Shown here: positions 26,178 to 35,467 of the stretch, in pieces
How positions within the stretch are numbered: the first letter of the stretch is position 1
Layout of the letters: every line of letters starts with the position of its first letter
Assembly: GCA_013141015.1 (NCBI GenBank)
Contig: JABFRT010000056.1
Coordinates: 1 to 42,882, forward strand
DNA: 42,882 nucleotides
Reading direction: 5' to 3'
Source: Hyphomicrobium sp.
GTDB taxonomy: Bacteria > Pseudomonadota > Alphaproteobacteria > Rhizobiales > Hyphomicrobiaceae
Translations under genes and position numbers: made by a program
The notes under the pieces: model-generated
What the model saw: the letters and a program-made list of their open reading frames with translations, nothing else
The model's database searches: none
What the model was told of the DNA's origin: nothing

Positions 26178-26706
26178 GATGTTTGTGGTCGTGGCCTGAA
26201 TTTTCAGCGCCCCCTTTACCCGCCTCAACCGGCTGGCTTGGCATTCCGTGCGGCCCCATAGCGCCCGCAGGTTCAACCGAGCCTTCGACCTCCAACATGC
26301 CAGCCTTCGCGAAGTTCAGCTGGATCTTGACCAGATCGCCTTCCTTCAGCGGCTGCTTCAAATCAAAAAACATCACGTGGTCGCCCATTGGCTTCAAAAT
26401 CCGTGACTCACCCGGCTTCAGTTCAAGCGCATCGACGCGGCGCATTTTCATCACGCCGCCCTCCATGATGTGGGTATGGACCTCGACGCGGCCAGCAACC
26501 GGCGATGACGCTGAGACAAGGCGATCCGTGACGCCGGCACCGGTGCGGATTTCCATGAACGCCGCGCCAACGGTTGCACCGCCCGGCGTCGCCCGCGCCC
26601 AGGGATGGGCAACCGTGACGCCCTTGTTCGTCACCTCATGGGCTACGCCAGGACCTGCAAATGCGAGAACGGCCAGAAGGCCAAGAACTGGGCTAGTCAC
26701 GCGCAT
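26173..26706 (-). CDS. Periplasmic copper chaperone PCu(A)C
   Basis: A 177-residue exported protein with an N-terminal signal peptide (LLAVLAFAGPGVA, cleavage near AHE). It is of the PCu(A)C family, which binds Cu(I) in the periplasm and helps load the CuA/CuB centres of cytochrome oxidase. The ligand pattern H(M)x10Mx21HxM is seen as HTHIMEGGVMKM followed by GDHVMFF. The C-terminal tail is rich in His (GHDHKHH) and may bind further copper. It begins MRVTSPVLG behind an AGGAGG-like GAGG site. It has no adjacent SCO/SenC or YcnI gene, so it stands alone here. The window's other copper gene is the P-type ATPase at 37484. Confidence 0.9.
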   Translation of the reverse strand: MRVTSPVLGLLAVLAFAGPGVAHEVTNKGVTVAHPWARATPGGATVGAAFMEIRTGAGVTDRLVSASSPVAGRVEVHTHIMEGGVMKMRRVDALELKPGESRILKPMGDHVMFFDLKQPLKEGDLVKIQLNFAKAGMLEVEGSVEPAGAMGPHGMPSQPVEAGKGGAENSGHDHKHH

Positions 26707-26917
26707 TTTTAGGGCCTCCTGAGCCGGTTACGGTGCGCGGGATATAAGGACTTTGCGGCCAAAAATGGCATGCGGCATCAGCGCGCCGCGAAATTTGCTG
26801 AAGGACGTCTCTGGCGGCGGCTCCCGCCCCGGCCGCCTTAACCGTTCTCTGGCCCAACATGTGCTAAAATAGGCGACTGCAAAAGGACTGGCCTTGAAGA
26901 TGTAAATTGGGTGCGGC

Positions 26918-28156
26918 GTGGGACAAGTGAAACAGCGCATATTATTGATCATCGGCGGTGGTATAGCGGCCTACAAGTGCCTCGACCTGATCCGGCGCTT
27001 GCGCGAGCGCGGCTACAGCGTGCGCACGATCATGACCAAAGCGGCGGAGCAATTCGTGACGCCGCTCGCGGTCGGCGCAATCAGCAACGAGCGGGTGTTC
27101 ACCGATCTGTTCAACCTCGACGATGAGCGCGAGATTGGCCATATCCGCTTGGCCCGCGATAGCGATCTGATTGTGGTCGCGCCTGCCACGGCCGACCTGC
27201 TCGCAAAGATGGCGCATGGCCTCGCCAATGACCTCGCAACCTCGGTCCTGCTGGCGACCGACAAGCCGGTGCTGGCCGCGCCCGCCATGAACCCACGCAT
27301 GTGGCTGAACCGGGCGACGCAGCGCAACGTCACACAATTGAAAAGCGACGGCATCCACATACTTGGTCCGGCGGTTGGCGAAATGGCGGAGCGTGGCGAA
27401 GCGGGCCCGGGCCGCTTGGTCGAGGTGCCGGAGCTTGTCGCGAAAATCGAAAGCTTGCTTGCGCGCCACGACATTACCGCCCGGCCCCTGGCTGGCCGCC
27501 AAGTCTTGATCACCAGTGGGCCGACCCACGAGCCCATCGACCCGGTGCGCTATCTGGCCAACAGATCTTCGGGCAAACAAGGCTATGCGATTGCCGCAGC
27601 TGCCGCCAAACTTGGCGCTGATGTGACCCTTGTATCAGGGCCTGTCACGCTTGCCGATCCGGCGGGCGTCAAGGTCGTTCGCGTGGTCACGGCCGCTGAA
27701 ATGCTCGAAGCCGTGACGCAATCTCTGCCAGCCGACATTGCCATTTTCGCAGCCGCCGTCGCCGACTGGCGCGTTGCCAAACCGAAATCGGAAAAGTGGA
27801 AAAAGTCAGCCAATGCTGAGCCGCCAGCGCTGAAACTGACTGAAAATGCCGACATCTTGAAGACCATCGCCCAGCGCAGCAAGGGCCGGCCGTCTTTGGT
27901 GATTGGCTTTGCGGCTGAAACTGAGGACGTCATTGCCCACGCCAAGAAAAAGTTGAAGTCGAAGGGCGCCGACTGGATCGTTGCCAACGACGTTTCACCT
28001 GAAACAGGGGTGATGGGCGGTGACCGCAACACGGTCCACATTATCACGCGCGACGGCGTTGAGGACTGGAGCGAAATGGACAAGTCCGACGTTGCGGAAA
28101 AACTGATGGCGCGCGCCGCAGCACACCTCAGCCAAAATGCGGCGGCAGCCGAATGA
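26918..28156 (+). CDS. coaBC: Bifunctional phosphopantothenoylcysteine decarboxylase/synthetase
   Basis: A 412-residue two-domain enzyme of coenzyme A synthesis. The CoaC (flavin) half has [16 protein letters not shown], the catalytic His in [20 protein letters not shown], and PAMNPRMW. The substrate loop [13 protein letters not shown] precedes the linker. The CoaB half has [24 protein letters not shown], then [10 protein letters not shown] and [10 protein letters not shown] for CTP and substrate binding. Length is as usual for bacterial CoaBC. The start is a GTG at 26918 fitting the family N-terminus. It overlaps the next gene, dut, by four bases, a neighbour pair seen in many bacteria (coaBC-dut). 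Confidence 0.96.
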   Translation: MGQVKQRILLIIGGGIAAYKCLDLIRRLRERGYSVRTIMTKAAEQFVTPLAVGAISNERVFTDLFNLDDEREIGHIRLARDSDLIVVAPATADLLAKMAHGLANDLATSVLLATDKPVLAAPAMNPRMWLNRATQRNVTQLKSDGIHILGPAVGEMAERGEAGPGRLVEVPELVAKIESLLARHDITARPLAGRQVLITSGPTHEPIDPVRYLANRSSGKQGYAIAAAAAKLGADVTLVSGPVTLADPAGVKVVRVVTAAEMLEAVTQSLPADIAIFAAAVADWRVAKPKSEKWKKSANAEPPALKLTENADILKTIAQRSKGRPSLVIGFAAETEDVIAHAKKKLKSKGADWIVANDVSPETGVMGGDRNTVHIITRDGVEDWSEMDKSDVAEKLMARAAAHLSQNAAAAE

Positions 28157-28743
28157 CAGTCTCGAAATCGCGCCGGCTGACGGTCAAGTTCCACCGCTTG
28201 CCCCACGGCCAGGGACTACCGTTACCCGCTTATCAAACAGCGGATGCCGCTGGGTTGGACCTTGTCGCCGCTGTGCCGCCGGACGCCCCGGTTATATTGA
28301 AACCCGGCGGGCGCGCGCTCATTCCAACGGGCCTCGCTTTCGAACTCCCAGCCGGCACGGAAGCCCAGGTGCGCCCGCGCTCGGGCCTCGCGCTGAAGCA
28401 TGGCATCACCGTCCTCAATAGCCCCGGCACAATCGATGCCGACTATCGCGGCGAAGTTTCCGTAATCCTCGTTAACCTCGGCGAAGTGCCATTCACAATA
28501 GCCCGCGGTGATCGCATTGCCCAAATGGTCTTGGCACCCGTCACCCAAGTAAAACTGGTTGCGGCCGATAATTTGCGCGCGACAAAGCGCGGTGCGGGCG
28601 GTTTTGGATCGACAGGGATCGAGATCAAAAAAACCTCAGAAACGCGCGTCAAAGAGAAGCCCGTTGCGCCAAAAGGCAAAAGTGTAAAACGTGGCCTGCG
28701 CAAGGCCGCGCCGGTTAAGCGGCGAGCGCCGTCACAGCGCTGA
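28153..28743 (+). CDS. dut: dUTP diphosphatase with a basic C-terminal tail
   Basis: A 196-residue trimeric-type dUTPase, which hydrolyses dUTP to dUMP and pyrophosphate. All five motifs are visible: AGLDLVAA (1), [10 protein letters not shown] (2), [13 protein letters not shown] (3), [12 protein letters not shown] (4) and [10 protein letters not shown] (5). A normal enzyme ends about ten residues later. Here some 45 extra residues follow motif 5, with mostly Lys and Arg and several Pro and Ala, probably disordered. The start ATG overlaps the coaBC stop (ATGA), so translation is coupled. The tail could bind nucleic acid or be a lineage feature. Confidence 0.95.
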   Translation: MTVSKSRRLTVKFHRLPHGQGLPLPAYQTADAAGLDLVAAVPPDAPVILKPGGRALIPTGLAFELPAGTEAQVRPRSGLALKHGITVLNSPGTIDADYRGEVSVILVNLGEVPFTIARGDRIAQMVLAPVTQVKLVAADNLRATKRGAGGFGSTGIEIKKTSETRVKEKPVAPKGKSVKRGLRKAAPVKRRAPSQR

Positions 28744-28859
28744 TAACGAAGGCCAATTTCGCGGCGAGGCCTTGAGTGGCGCGTGCGAACCTGCGACAAC
28801 ACCGGCCACGGATCAGAGCCCTCCGCGGCGGATTTAACCCGGCAATAATAGGACCTCGC

Positions 28860-29858
28860 ATGACCCAGTTGGAAATCAAAACCCTCGCCGCAACGAAGAC
28901 CTGGGGCCGCGGCCGCGTCTACGACAGCATCGCTGAAACCATCGGCCACACCCCGCTTGTACGGCTGGCAAAAGTTGCGGCAGCCGCAGGCGTCAAAGCC
29001 GACATCCTGATGAAGCTCGAGTTCTTCAATCCGTTGTCGTCAGTGAAAGACCGCATCGGCGTTGCCATGATCGACGCGCTTGAAGCCCAGGGCAAAATCA
29101 CACCCGGCAAAACCGTGCTGGTGGAACCGACATCTGGCAACACCGGCATCGGCTTGGCTTTCGTTGCAGCTACCCGCGGCTATCGTTTGATTCTGGTGAT
29201 GCCAGAAACGATGTCGATTGAGCGGCGCAAAATTCTCGCCCACCTTGGCGCGGAACTTGATTTGACACCAGGCCCTGGCGGCATGCCGGCCGCCGTCGAA
29301 CGCGCCGAGCAGTTGGCCAAAACGCTGCCCGATGCCATCATCCCCGGCCAGTTTGAGAATCCAGCCAACCCGCTGGTGCACGAACTGACTACGGCGGTCG
29401 AAATTTTCAATGACACCGGCGGCAAGGTCGATGCACTGGTAATCGGTGTTGGCACCGGTGGCACGCTGACCGGCTGTGGCCGCGTTCTTAAAAAACGCAT
29501 TCCCGGCCTGAAAATATTCGCAGTTGAGCCATCGACCAGCGCGATCCTGTCGGGACAAGCGCGCGGCCCGCACAAAATACAAGGCATCGGTGCAGGCTTC
29601 ATTCCAAGTGTTCTGCAGCGCGACCTTATCGACGAAGTTGTGACCGTGCCAAGCGACATGGCGTTTGAAACGTCACGCATGCTGGCGCGTGTGGAAGGCA
29701 TTCCGGGCGGTATCTCTACGGGTGCAAACCTGGCGGCCGCGCTGACCGTCGCGCAGAAGCCGGAAATGGCCGGCAAGACGATTGTCACGTTCGCGCCGTC
29801 ATCGGCCGAGCGTTACTACACGAGCGACCTGTTCCTCGATCCGCAAGCTAAGACCTAA
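28860..29858 (+). CDS. cysK: Cysteine synthase A
   Basis: A 332-residue PLP enzyme that makes L-cysteine from O-acetylserine and sulfide. The PLP lysine is Lys63 in NPLSSVKDR. The substrate loop is TSGNTGIGLA and the phosphate-binding loop is GTGGTLTG. The family sequence VEPSTSAILSGQARGPHKIQGIGAGF and a C-terminal SSAERYYTSDL follow (shown in parts). The ATG at 28860 is selected because the usual start YDSIAETIGHTPLVRL follows at residue 21. An upstream ATG would add 28 unconserved residues. A MoeB/ThiF-like gene starts 22 bases after its stop, suggesting a sulfur-transfer pairing. Confidence 0.95.
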   Translation: MTQLEIKTLAATKTWGRGRVYDSIAETIGHTPLVRLAKVAAAAGVKADILMKLEFFNPLSSVKDRIGVAMIDALEAQGKITPGKTVLVEPTSGNTGIGLAFVAATRGYRLILVMPETMSIERRKILAHLGAELDLTPGPGGMPAAVERAEQLAKTLPDAIIPGQFENPANPLVHELTTAVEIFNDTGGKVDALVIGVGTGGTLTGCGRVLKKRIPGLKIFAVEPSTSAILSGQARGPHKIQGIGAGFIPSVLQRDLIDEVVTVPSDMAFETSRMLARVEGIPGGISTGANLAAALTVAQKPEMAGKTIVTFAPSSAERYYTSDLFLDPQAKT

Positions 29859-29880
29859 AAAGCCAAGGTGGTGCCAGCAA

Positions 29881-30717
29881 ATGACGACGCTCTCCGCAGA
29901 CGAGGTGCAACGCTATAAGCGTCACCTCGTGCTGCGCGAAGTCGGCGCGCAAGGCCAGCAGAAACTCAAGGCCGCGCGCGTGCTGGTGATTGGCGCGGGC
30001 GGTCTGGGATCGCCGGTGTTGTTGTATCTGGCGGCAGCAGGTGTCGGCACTTTGGGCGTGATCGACGATGACCGAGTGTCAATTGACAACCTGCAGCGGC
30101 AAGTTCTGCATTCAACGCCGGCCGCCGGACAACTGAAAGTCGAGAGTGCGGCTGCCACGATCAAAGGCATCAACCCGCTCATCCGCGTTGAAACATTTGC
30201 CGAGCGGTTGACACCTGACAACGCGCTGCACATCATTTCCGGGTTCGATATTGTGGCTGACGGCTCGGACAATTTCGCGACCCGCTACCTCGTGGCGGAT
30301 GCTTGCTACTTCGCCAAGAAGCCCCTGGTCTACGCCGCACTCGGTGCGTTGGACGGATATGTTTCCGTATTCAAGCCACATGAAATCAAAGCCGACGGCA
30401 CGCCCTTCCCGACTTTGCGTTGCCTGTTTCCAGAAGCGCCCCCCGCCGGGCTTGTCGCCAACTGTTCGGAGGTCGGCGTTCTTGGGCCTGTTGCAGGCGT
30501 GATCGGTACGCTGCAAGCAACCGAGACGGTCAAGGAGATCCTGCAGATTGGCGACAGCTTAGCCGGCCGCCTGATGATCTATGATGCCCTCGCGAGCCGG
30601 TTCGATACGATTGAGGTGAGTTGGGACCCTGGCAACCCGCTTTCAGGTTTGAAGCCCGTACTGCGCGATCTCTCGTCTCACAAGCAGACCAGCGGTCCGG
30701 CCTGCGCCGCCGAATAG
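29881..30717 (+). CDS. moeB: ThiF/MoeB-family adenylyltransferase
   Basis: A 278-residue E1-like enzyme that adenylates the C-terminal glycine of a ubiquitin-fold sulfur carrier (MoaD or ThiS). Motifs are RYKRHLVLREVG, the ATP-binding GAGGLGSPVLLYLAAAG, the Asp loop VIDDDRVSIDNLQRQVLH and ADGSDNFATRYLV. The catalytic-type Cys is in ANCSEVGVLG. The usual zinc CxxC pair is broken: the first site reads TLRCLF instead of CYRCLF, and only one Cys is seen near the end. It follows cysK by 22 bases. A role in molybdopterin or thiazole sulfur transfer is typical; a cysteine-linked (CysO-like) role is a possibility from the neighbour. Confidence 0.88.
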   Translation: MTTLSADEVQRYKRHLVLREVGAQGQQKLKAARVLVIGAGGLGSPVLLYLAAAGVGTLGVIDDDRVSIDNLQRQVLHSTPAAGQLKVESAAATIKGINPLIRVETFAERLTPDNALHIISGFDIVADGSDNFATRYLVADACYFAKKPLVYAALGALDGYVSVFKPHEIKADGTPFPTLRCLFPEAPPAGLVANCSEVGVLGPVAGVIGTLQATETVKEILQIGDSLAGRLMIYDALASRFDTIEVSWDPGNPLSGLKPVLRDLSSHKQTSGPACAAE

Positions 30718-30872
30718 ACTGTTCCGCCAGGAACTGAACCTTAACGGCGTTTCGAGCGACAATAGCCGCATAGTTATAGAATCCATTTTCAGAGTTCTGC
30801 CTCCACTCGCGTCTCCATCAACCTAGGAAGGATGGTGGCGCGGGCGGAGCATTTTGCGTGCGCAGAATAGCG

Positions 30873-30905
30873 AAACAGTCTGTTACCAGAGGGAACAGAC
30901 CGTTT
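30873..30905 (-). terminator. Hairpin at the 3' end of the dehydrogenase gene
   Basis: AAAC-A-GTCTGTT (30873-30884) pairs with AACAGAC-C-GTTT (30894-30905), 11 of 12 positions, loop of nine bases. It starts five bases past the stop codon of the minus-strand dehydrogenase. The trailing sequence has only a weak T-tract, so efficiency is uncertain. Confidence 0.5.
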
Positions 30906-30909
30906 GATG

Positions 30910-31908
30910 TCACAACATCGCTGGATGGACACGATCCGGCGGCGCGTGGCCGTCTGAAAACGCTTTGATATTGATGATCACCTTCTCGCCCATGTCGATG
31001 CGGCCTTCGATGGTCGCCGAACTCATGTGCGGCAGAGCGACAACCCGGTCAGACGCCAGCAAGCGCGGATTAACGGCCGGCTCATGCTCGAACACGTCGA
31101 GGCCAGCCCCCGCGATTGCACCCGATTCGAGCAGGCGTGCGAGCTCATTTTCGTCAATCACTTCGCCACGCGCCGTGTTGACGACATAGGCCGACGGCTT
31201 CAACAGCTTCAAGCGCCGCGCCGAGAGCAAGTGATAGGTCGCTGGTGTGTGCGGGCAATTGACCGACACGATATCGACGCGGGTCAACATCTGGTCGAGG
31301 CTTTCCCAGTAGGTCGCCTCAAGTTCCTGCTCCAGCGCTTCGGAGACCCGGCGGCGGTTGTGATAATGGATCTGCAGTCCGAACGCCTTGGCGCGGCGTG
31401 CGACCGCCTGACCGATGCGGCCCATACCGACAATGCCGAGCCGCTTGCCGTAAATGCGGTGACCAAGCATCCACGTCGGCGACCACCCCGACCATTTGTT
31501 TTCCGGGTTGCGCATGTAGGCAGCGCCCTCAGCCACGCGGCGCGGCACAGCCAAAATCAGCGCCATGGTCATGTCGGCGGTATCTTCGGTCAGCACGCCC
31601 GGCGTATTGGTGACCAGGATGCCGCGATTGCGGGCGGTATCGAGATCGACATTATCGACACCAGTGCCGAAATTGGCGATCAGGCGCAGCTGCGGTCCCG
31701 CTTGCGTCAGCACAGACCGGTCAATGCGGTCGGTAACGGTCGGCACCAGCACATCAGCAACCTTCACCGCAGCGACCAGCTCGGCCTGCGTCATCGGCTT
31801 GTCGTCATGATTGAGGCGCGTTTCGAAAAGCTCGCACATACGCGTTTCCACGACGCCAGGAAGCTTGCGTGTCACGATAACCAGGGGTTTCTTGGGGATG
31901 CTTGGCAT
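30910..31908 (-). CDS. D-2-hydroxyacid dehydrogenase, glyoxylate reductase-like
   Basis: A 332-residue NAD(P)-dependent enzyme of the glyoxylate/hydroxypyruvate reductase group, distinct from the one at 2070. It shows NFGTGVDNVDLDTARNRG and TEDTADMTMALILAVPRR. The cofactor fold is GIVGMGRIGQAVARRAKA followed by HNRRRVS, where the Arg residues after strand 2 suggest NADP preference. The catalytic Arg is in NTARGEVIDE, Glu in DVFEHEPA and His in PHMSSATIE. It is monocistronic, with an apparent hairpin after its stop. Confidence 0.9.
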   Translation of the reverse strand: MPSIPKKPLVIVTRKLPGVVETRMCELFETRLNHDDKPMTQAELVAAVKVADVLVPTVTDRIDRSVLTQAGPQLRLIANFGTGVDNVDLDTARNRGILVTNTPGVLTEDTADMTMALILAVPRRVAEGAAYMRNPENKWSGWSPTWMLGHRIYGKRLGIVGMGRIGQAVARRAKAFGLQIHYHNRRRVSEALEQELEATYWESLDQMLTRVDIVSVNCPHTPATYHLLSARRLKLLKPSAYVVNTARGEVIDENELARLLESGAIAGAGLDVFEHEPAVNPRLLASDRVVALPHMSSATIEGRIDMGEKVIINIKAFSDGHAPPDRVHPAML

Positions 31909-32087
31909 TTTGATTCCGTGACGGGAGGGGCCCGGGATTGAGTCCGCGGAGATGCACGCGGGAGATGATTGTCCCGTGTCTAACAGATGGCCCTTGCATT
32001 GACAAAGTGCTGATTAGACTTCTTCTCCAAGTTGATGAGCCTGACGCGTCCGCCCGCAGTCCACCCCAATTATGAGCACGCCCCAAC

Positions 32088-32657
32088 ATGCCAGTCCGCT
32101 TCGACCGCCGTTTGACAGTGCTGGCGCGCCGCGCCTCCGCGGCAGCAGCGCTGATCGTGATGATCGCGGCGCCAGCGGCCGCCCAGGCGCCCGTGGAAGG
32201 CGGCCCACCCGCTGGCAGCGGACTGCCGGTGCCGCGCTTCGTCAGCCTCAAATCCGACAGAGTGAATATGCGCAGCGGCCCCGGCACCGATTATCCCACC
32301 GGCTGGGTTTACCGGCGGGCAGGGTTACCACTCGAGGTCATTAAGGAATTCGAAGGCTGGCGGCAGGTTCGCGATGCCGACGGGGCTGAGGGCTGGGTGT
32401 TGCAGTCGTTTCTGTCAGGCAGGCGGACAGGACTGGTTTTGCCATGGGAACGCAAGTCCAGCACTACCGCGCCCGTGGTTGCCGTTTTTTCCAGCGATAG
32501 CGCCAGTTCGGGTGTGGTTGCCAACGTCGAGGCCGGCGTGATCGCCAACCTGCATACCTGCGATGGCCGTTGGTGCCGCGTGTCCATTGAGCAATACAAC
32601 GGTTACCTTGAGCAAAAGAAGCTCTGGGGCGTGTATGATGGCGAAGTGGTCAAGTAG
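32088..32657 (+). CDS. Exported SH3-domain protein
   Basis: A 189-residue protein with a signal peptide (hydrophobic core LIVMIAAPAAA, cleavage near AQA) and two bacterial SH3-type segments. The first has VNMRSGPGTDYPTGWVY, the second (about 105-165) has the TAPVVAVFS-GVVANVEAGVIANL pattern and CDGRWCRV. Such proteins are usually periplasmic and bind cell-wall or partner proteins. Length and layout match the alphaproteobacterial SH3 family protein. It is convergent with irr, 33 bases apart. Confidence 0.9.
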   Translation: MPVRFDRRLTVLARRASAAAALIVMIAAPAAAQAPVEGGPPAGSGLPVPRFVSLKSDRVNMRSGPGTDYPTGWVYRRAGLPLEVIKEFEGWRQVRDADGAEGWVLQSFLSGRRTGLVLPWERKSSTTAPVVAVFSSDSASSGVVANVEAGVIANLHTCDGRWCRVSIEQYNGYLEQKKLWGVYDGEVVK

Positions 32658-32690
32658 AGCGGGCCGATTTACTCAGAATAACTGCAGTAT

Positions 32691-33161
32691 TTATGCAGCA
32701 CCCGGCGGCGCCTTCTTGGCCAACCGTACAATCACGTCGATATGGGCGATTTCCATGCCCTCAGGCGGGACCGGCAATCCTGAAACCTGAATGCGGTCGC
32801 CGGGGATGTCCATTAGCTCGCCACTCTGCTCGAGCAAGAAGTGATTGTGGTTCGACGTGTTGGTGTCGAAATAAGCTTTCGAACCTTCGACGGCCAATTC
32901 GCGCACCAGTCCGGCCCGGCGGAATTGGTGCAATGTGTTGTAGACGGTTGCCAAAGAGACATGTTCGCCCAGAGCCACCACCTCTGCGTGCAGTTGTTCG
33001 GCGGTGACGTGACGGTCTTCACCGGCAAACAGCAATCCGCCGAGAGCCAGCCGTTGACGCGTTGGCCGCAGACCAGCCGTTTTCATCAAATCGGCCACGG
33101 TCCCGCCGTCCATCAGCTGGCCTGACCGCTCGTGGTTCGAATTGGCTTTGATCAACGACAT
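32691..33161 (-). CDS. irr: Iron response regulator Irr (Fur family)
   Basis: A 156-residue Fur-superfamily repressor/activator. The winged-helix DNA-binding part reads LRPTRQRLALGGLLF, then VSLATVYNTLHQFRRAGLV. The dimer/sensing part has the Irr-type NHNHFLLEQSGELMDIP in place of the Fur HHDHxxCxxC zinc motif. The protein contains no cysteine at all, so it has neither the structural zinc site nor a Cys-Pro heme regulatory motif. Irr reports heme status in Hyphomicrobiales and controls iron uptake through ICE motifs. A candidate ICE lies at 17585-17601. Irr next to fabA is a conserved order in this order of bacteria. Confidence 0.9.
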   Translation of the reverse strand: MSLIKANSNHERSGQLMDGGTVADLMKTAGLRPTRQRLALGGLLFAGEDRHVTAEQLHAEVVALGEHVSLATVYNTLHQFRRAGLVRELAVEGSKAYFDTNTSNHNHFLLEQSGELMDIPGDRIQVSGLPVPPEGMEIAHIDVIVRLAKKAPPGAA

Positions 33162-33505
33162 AGCAGCCTATTTCACTCAGTTAGACATGTTCACTCGGCG
33201 AGATTCAGTTGCAAATCGTCCAACCGGCAATCAAATCTACACCGCCCCGACTTGATACGCGACAAGAACCGCTGCAAGCGGCACCGTCTGCCATCATAGC
33301 GGCCCGCGCGGATCGCCGCAACTTATGGCACATCTTTGGTTTCCGCGCGATTTTCACGCACAGCCGTAACCGCAGATCGGGCCAGCCACTGCTTTCACTG
33401 GTCCGGTGACTGTGTTACCTACCCCGGGCTTACCAAAGCCCCGCCATAAAGCAGCACCGAAAAAAGCTGTTCCGGGACTTACCTGACGTGACCACGAGGG
33501 CCAAA
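33162..33505. promoter_or_regulatory. Divergent promoter region between irr and fabA
   Basis: About 344 bases hold the start signals of irr (minus strand) and the fabA-fabB-fabI operon (plus strand). I looked for an ICE or IRO-type site and found none with a convincing match. No RNA gene or small coding frame is supported. Confidence 0.45.
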
Positions 33506-34027
33506 ATGGCGGAACGCCGTTCAAGCTATGAATTTGATGACTTGCTGGCCTGCGGCCGTGGCGAACTCTTCGGCCCCGGCAACGCACAGCTGCCTTTACC
33601 GCCAATGCTTATGTTCAGCCGCATTACACAGATTTCCGACACAGGCGGCGCCAACGGCAAGGGCATCGTGATCGCGGAACTCGATATCGCGGGTAACAAG
33701 AATCTCGATTGGATTTGGCCTTGCCACTTTCAAGGCGATCCGGTGATGCCAGGCTGCCTGCCGATGGACGGCATGTGGCAATTGACCGGGTTCTTCCTCG
33801 GCTGGCTCGGGTTGCCGGGGCAAGGCCGTGCGTCGGGCGTTGGCGAAGTTAAATTTACCCGTGAGATTACCCAAGACATCAAGCGCCTAGAGTATACGAT
33901 TGATGTCAAACGGGTCATCGCCCGCAAACTCAAACTTGTTGAAGCCGACGGGTCGATCCGGGTTGATGGCGAAGTCATTTATACGGCCAAGGATATGCGG
34001 GTCCTTCTCAAGTCGTCGGGCGCCTAA
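33506..34027 (+). CDS. fabA: 3-hydroxydecanoyl-[acyl-carrier-protein] dehydratase/isomerase
   Basis: A 173-residue hot-dog fold enzyme that dehydrates 3-hydroxydecanoyl-ACP and isomerises it to the cis-3 product that starts unsaturated fatty acid synthesis. The catalytic His74 is in [15 protein letters not shown] and Asp88 follows in [12 protein letters not shown], with the 14-residue spacing of E. coli FabA. The ATG at 33506 has GAGGG nine bases before it and gives the family N-terminus. A start at 33488 is less likely. It is followed 61 bases later by fabB and then fabI. Confidence 0.96.
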   Translation: MAERRSSYEFDDLLACGRGELFGPGNAQLPLPPMLMFSRITQISDTGGANGKGIVIAELDIAGNKNLDWIWPCHFQGDPVMPGCLPMDGMWQLTGFFLGWLGLPGQGRASGVGEVKFTREITQDIKRLEYTIDVKRVIARKLKLVEADGSIRVDGEVIYTAKDMRVLLKSSGA

Positions 34028-34088
34028 TTCGATATTCTAATCGCCGCCGGAATGTCCGCGCAGCGTTAAGCAAAGGGACTGAAAGCGC

Positions 34089-35321
34089 ATGAGGCGCGTC
34101 GTTGTCACCGGCATGGGCATTGTTTCCTCAATCGGAAACAACACGCAGGAAGTGCTCGCCTCTTTGCGCGAAGCAAAATCCGGCATTTCGCGCGCTGAGA
34201 AATATGCCGAACTTGGCTTCAAGTGTCAGGTTCACGGCGAACCCAACATCGCTTGGGAAACAATTGTCCCGCGCAAGCCAAAGCGGTTCATGAACCCAGG
34301 CGTCGGCTGGAACTGGATCGCTATGGATCAGGCGATCCGCGACGCGGGCCTTGAAGCGGGCGACGTCGTCAATGAACGCACCGGCGTTATTCTCGGCTCA
34401 GGCGGCCCTTCAACGCGCGCGATTGTGGACGCCGCCGAGACAACAATCAAATCTGGTGGTCCGAAAAAAATCGGACCGTTCGAAGTGCCCAAAGCCATGT
34501 GCTCTGGCCCGTCCGCCGCACTTGCCACCGCCTTCCAGATCAAGGGCGTCAACTATTCGATCTCGTCGGCGTGCGCGACCAGCGCCCACTGCATCGGCAA
34601 TGCCGCTGAACTCATTCAGTGGGGCAAGCAGGACGTGATGTTTGCTGGCGGGTGCGAAGAACTCGATTGGACGCTTTCCAATCTGTTCGACGCGATGGGT
34701 GCAATGTCATCCGCGTTCAACGCCACACCTCAAAAAGCCAGCCGCGCCTACGATAAAAACCGCGACGGCTTTGTGATTGCCGGCGGCGCGGGCGTTGTGG
34801 TTCTGGAAGAACTTGAACACGCCAAAGCGCGCGGTGCAAAAATCTACGGCGAAGTTGCAGGTTACGGCGCAACGTCTGATGGCTTCGACATGGTCGCGCC
34901 GTCGGGTGAAGGTGCTGCACGCTGCATGCAGCTGGCGATGAAGGGCCTCGACGGCAACGGCACGCCAAAGATCGATTACATCAACCCGCACGGCACCGGC
35001 ACGCCGGTTGGCGACGCCAAGGAAATCGACGCGATCCGCAAGGTGTTCGGCGCCAACGCGCCGGCGATCTCGGCGACCAAATCGTTAACTGGCCACTCGC
35101 TCGGCGCCATCGGCGTGCAGGAAGCCATCTTCTCGCTGCTGATGATGAACAATGGTTTCATCTGCGAAAGCGCCAACATCGAGGAAATCGACCCGGCCTT
35201 TGCCGACATGCCGATTGTCCGCGCGCGTATCGATAATGCGGCTCTTAACTGTGTGATGTCGAACAGCTTCGGTTTCGGCGGCACAAATGCGACTTTGGTT
35301 TTCAAACGCCACGACAATTAA
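34089..35321 (+). CDS. fabB: 3-oxoacyl-[acyl-carrier-protein] synthase I
   Basis: A 410-residue beta-ketoacyl-ACP synthase required to elongate the unsaturated acyl chain made by FabA. The catalytic Cys162 is in [10 protein letters not shown], the two His residues in [11 protein letters not shown] and SLTGHSLGA, and the closing loop is [14 protein letters not shown]. The N-terminus [15 protein letters not shown] is typical. Its place between fabA and fabI supports FabB rather than FabF. Length is normal for FabB. Confidence 0.96.
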   Translation: MRRVVVTGMGIVSSIGNNTQEVLASLREAKSGISRAEKYAELGFKCQVHGEPNIAWETIVPRKPKRFMNPGVGWNWIAMDQAIRDAGLEAGDVVNERTGVILGSGGPSTRAIVDAAETTIKSGGPKKIGPFEVPKAMCSGPSAALATAFQIKGVNYSISSACATSAHCIGNAAELIQWGKQDVMFAGGCEELDWTLSNLFDAMGAMSSAFNATPQKASRAYDKNRDGFVIAGGAGVVVLEELEHAKARGAKIYGEVAGYGATSDGFDMVAPSGEGAARCMQLAMKGLDGNGTPKIDYINPHGTGTPVGDAKEIDAIRKVFGANAPAISATKSLTGHSLGAIGVQEAIFSLLMMNNGFICESANIEEIDPAFADMPIVRARIDNAALNCVMSNSFGFGGTNATLVFKRHDN

Positions 35322-35467
35322 CCGACGACGCCGCAATCGATGCCACTCTGGCGGATTTTTAGTTTTGCGTAACGACAGACGGTGCCTGAGGTATGAGATT
35401 ATACAAGCCTGGGGCCGGATGGTTTCAAGTTCACGGACGTAGTTTTGGTGAAAACAAGAGGCTCCCA

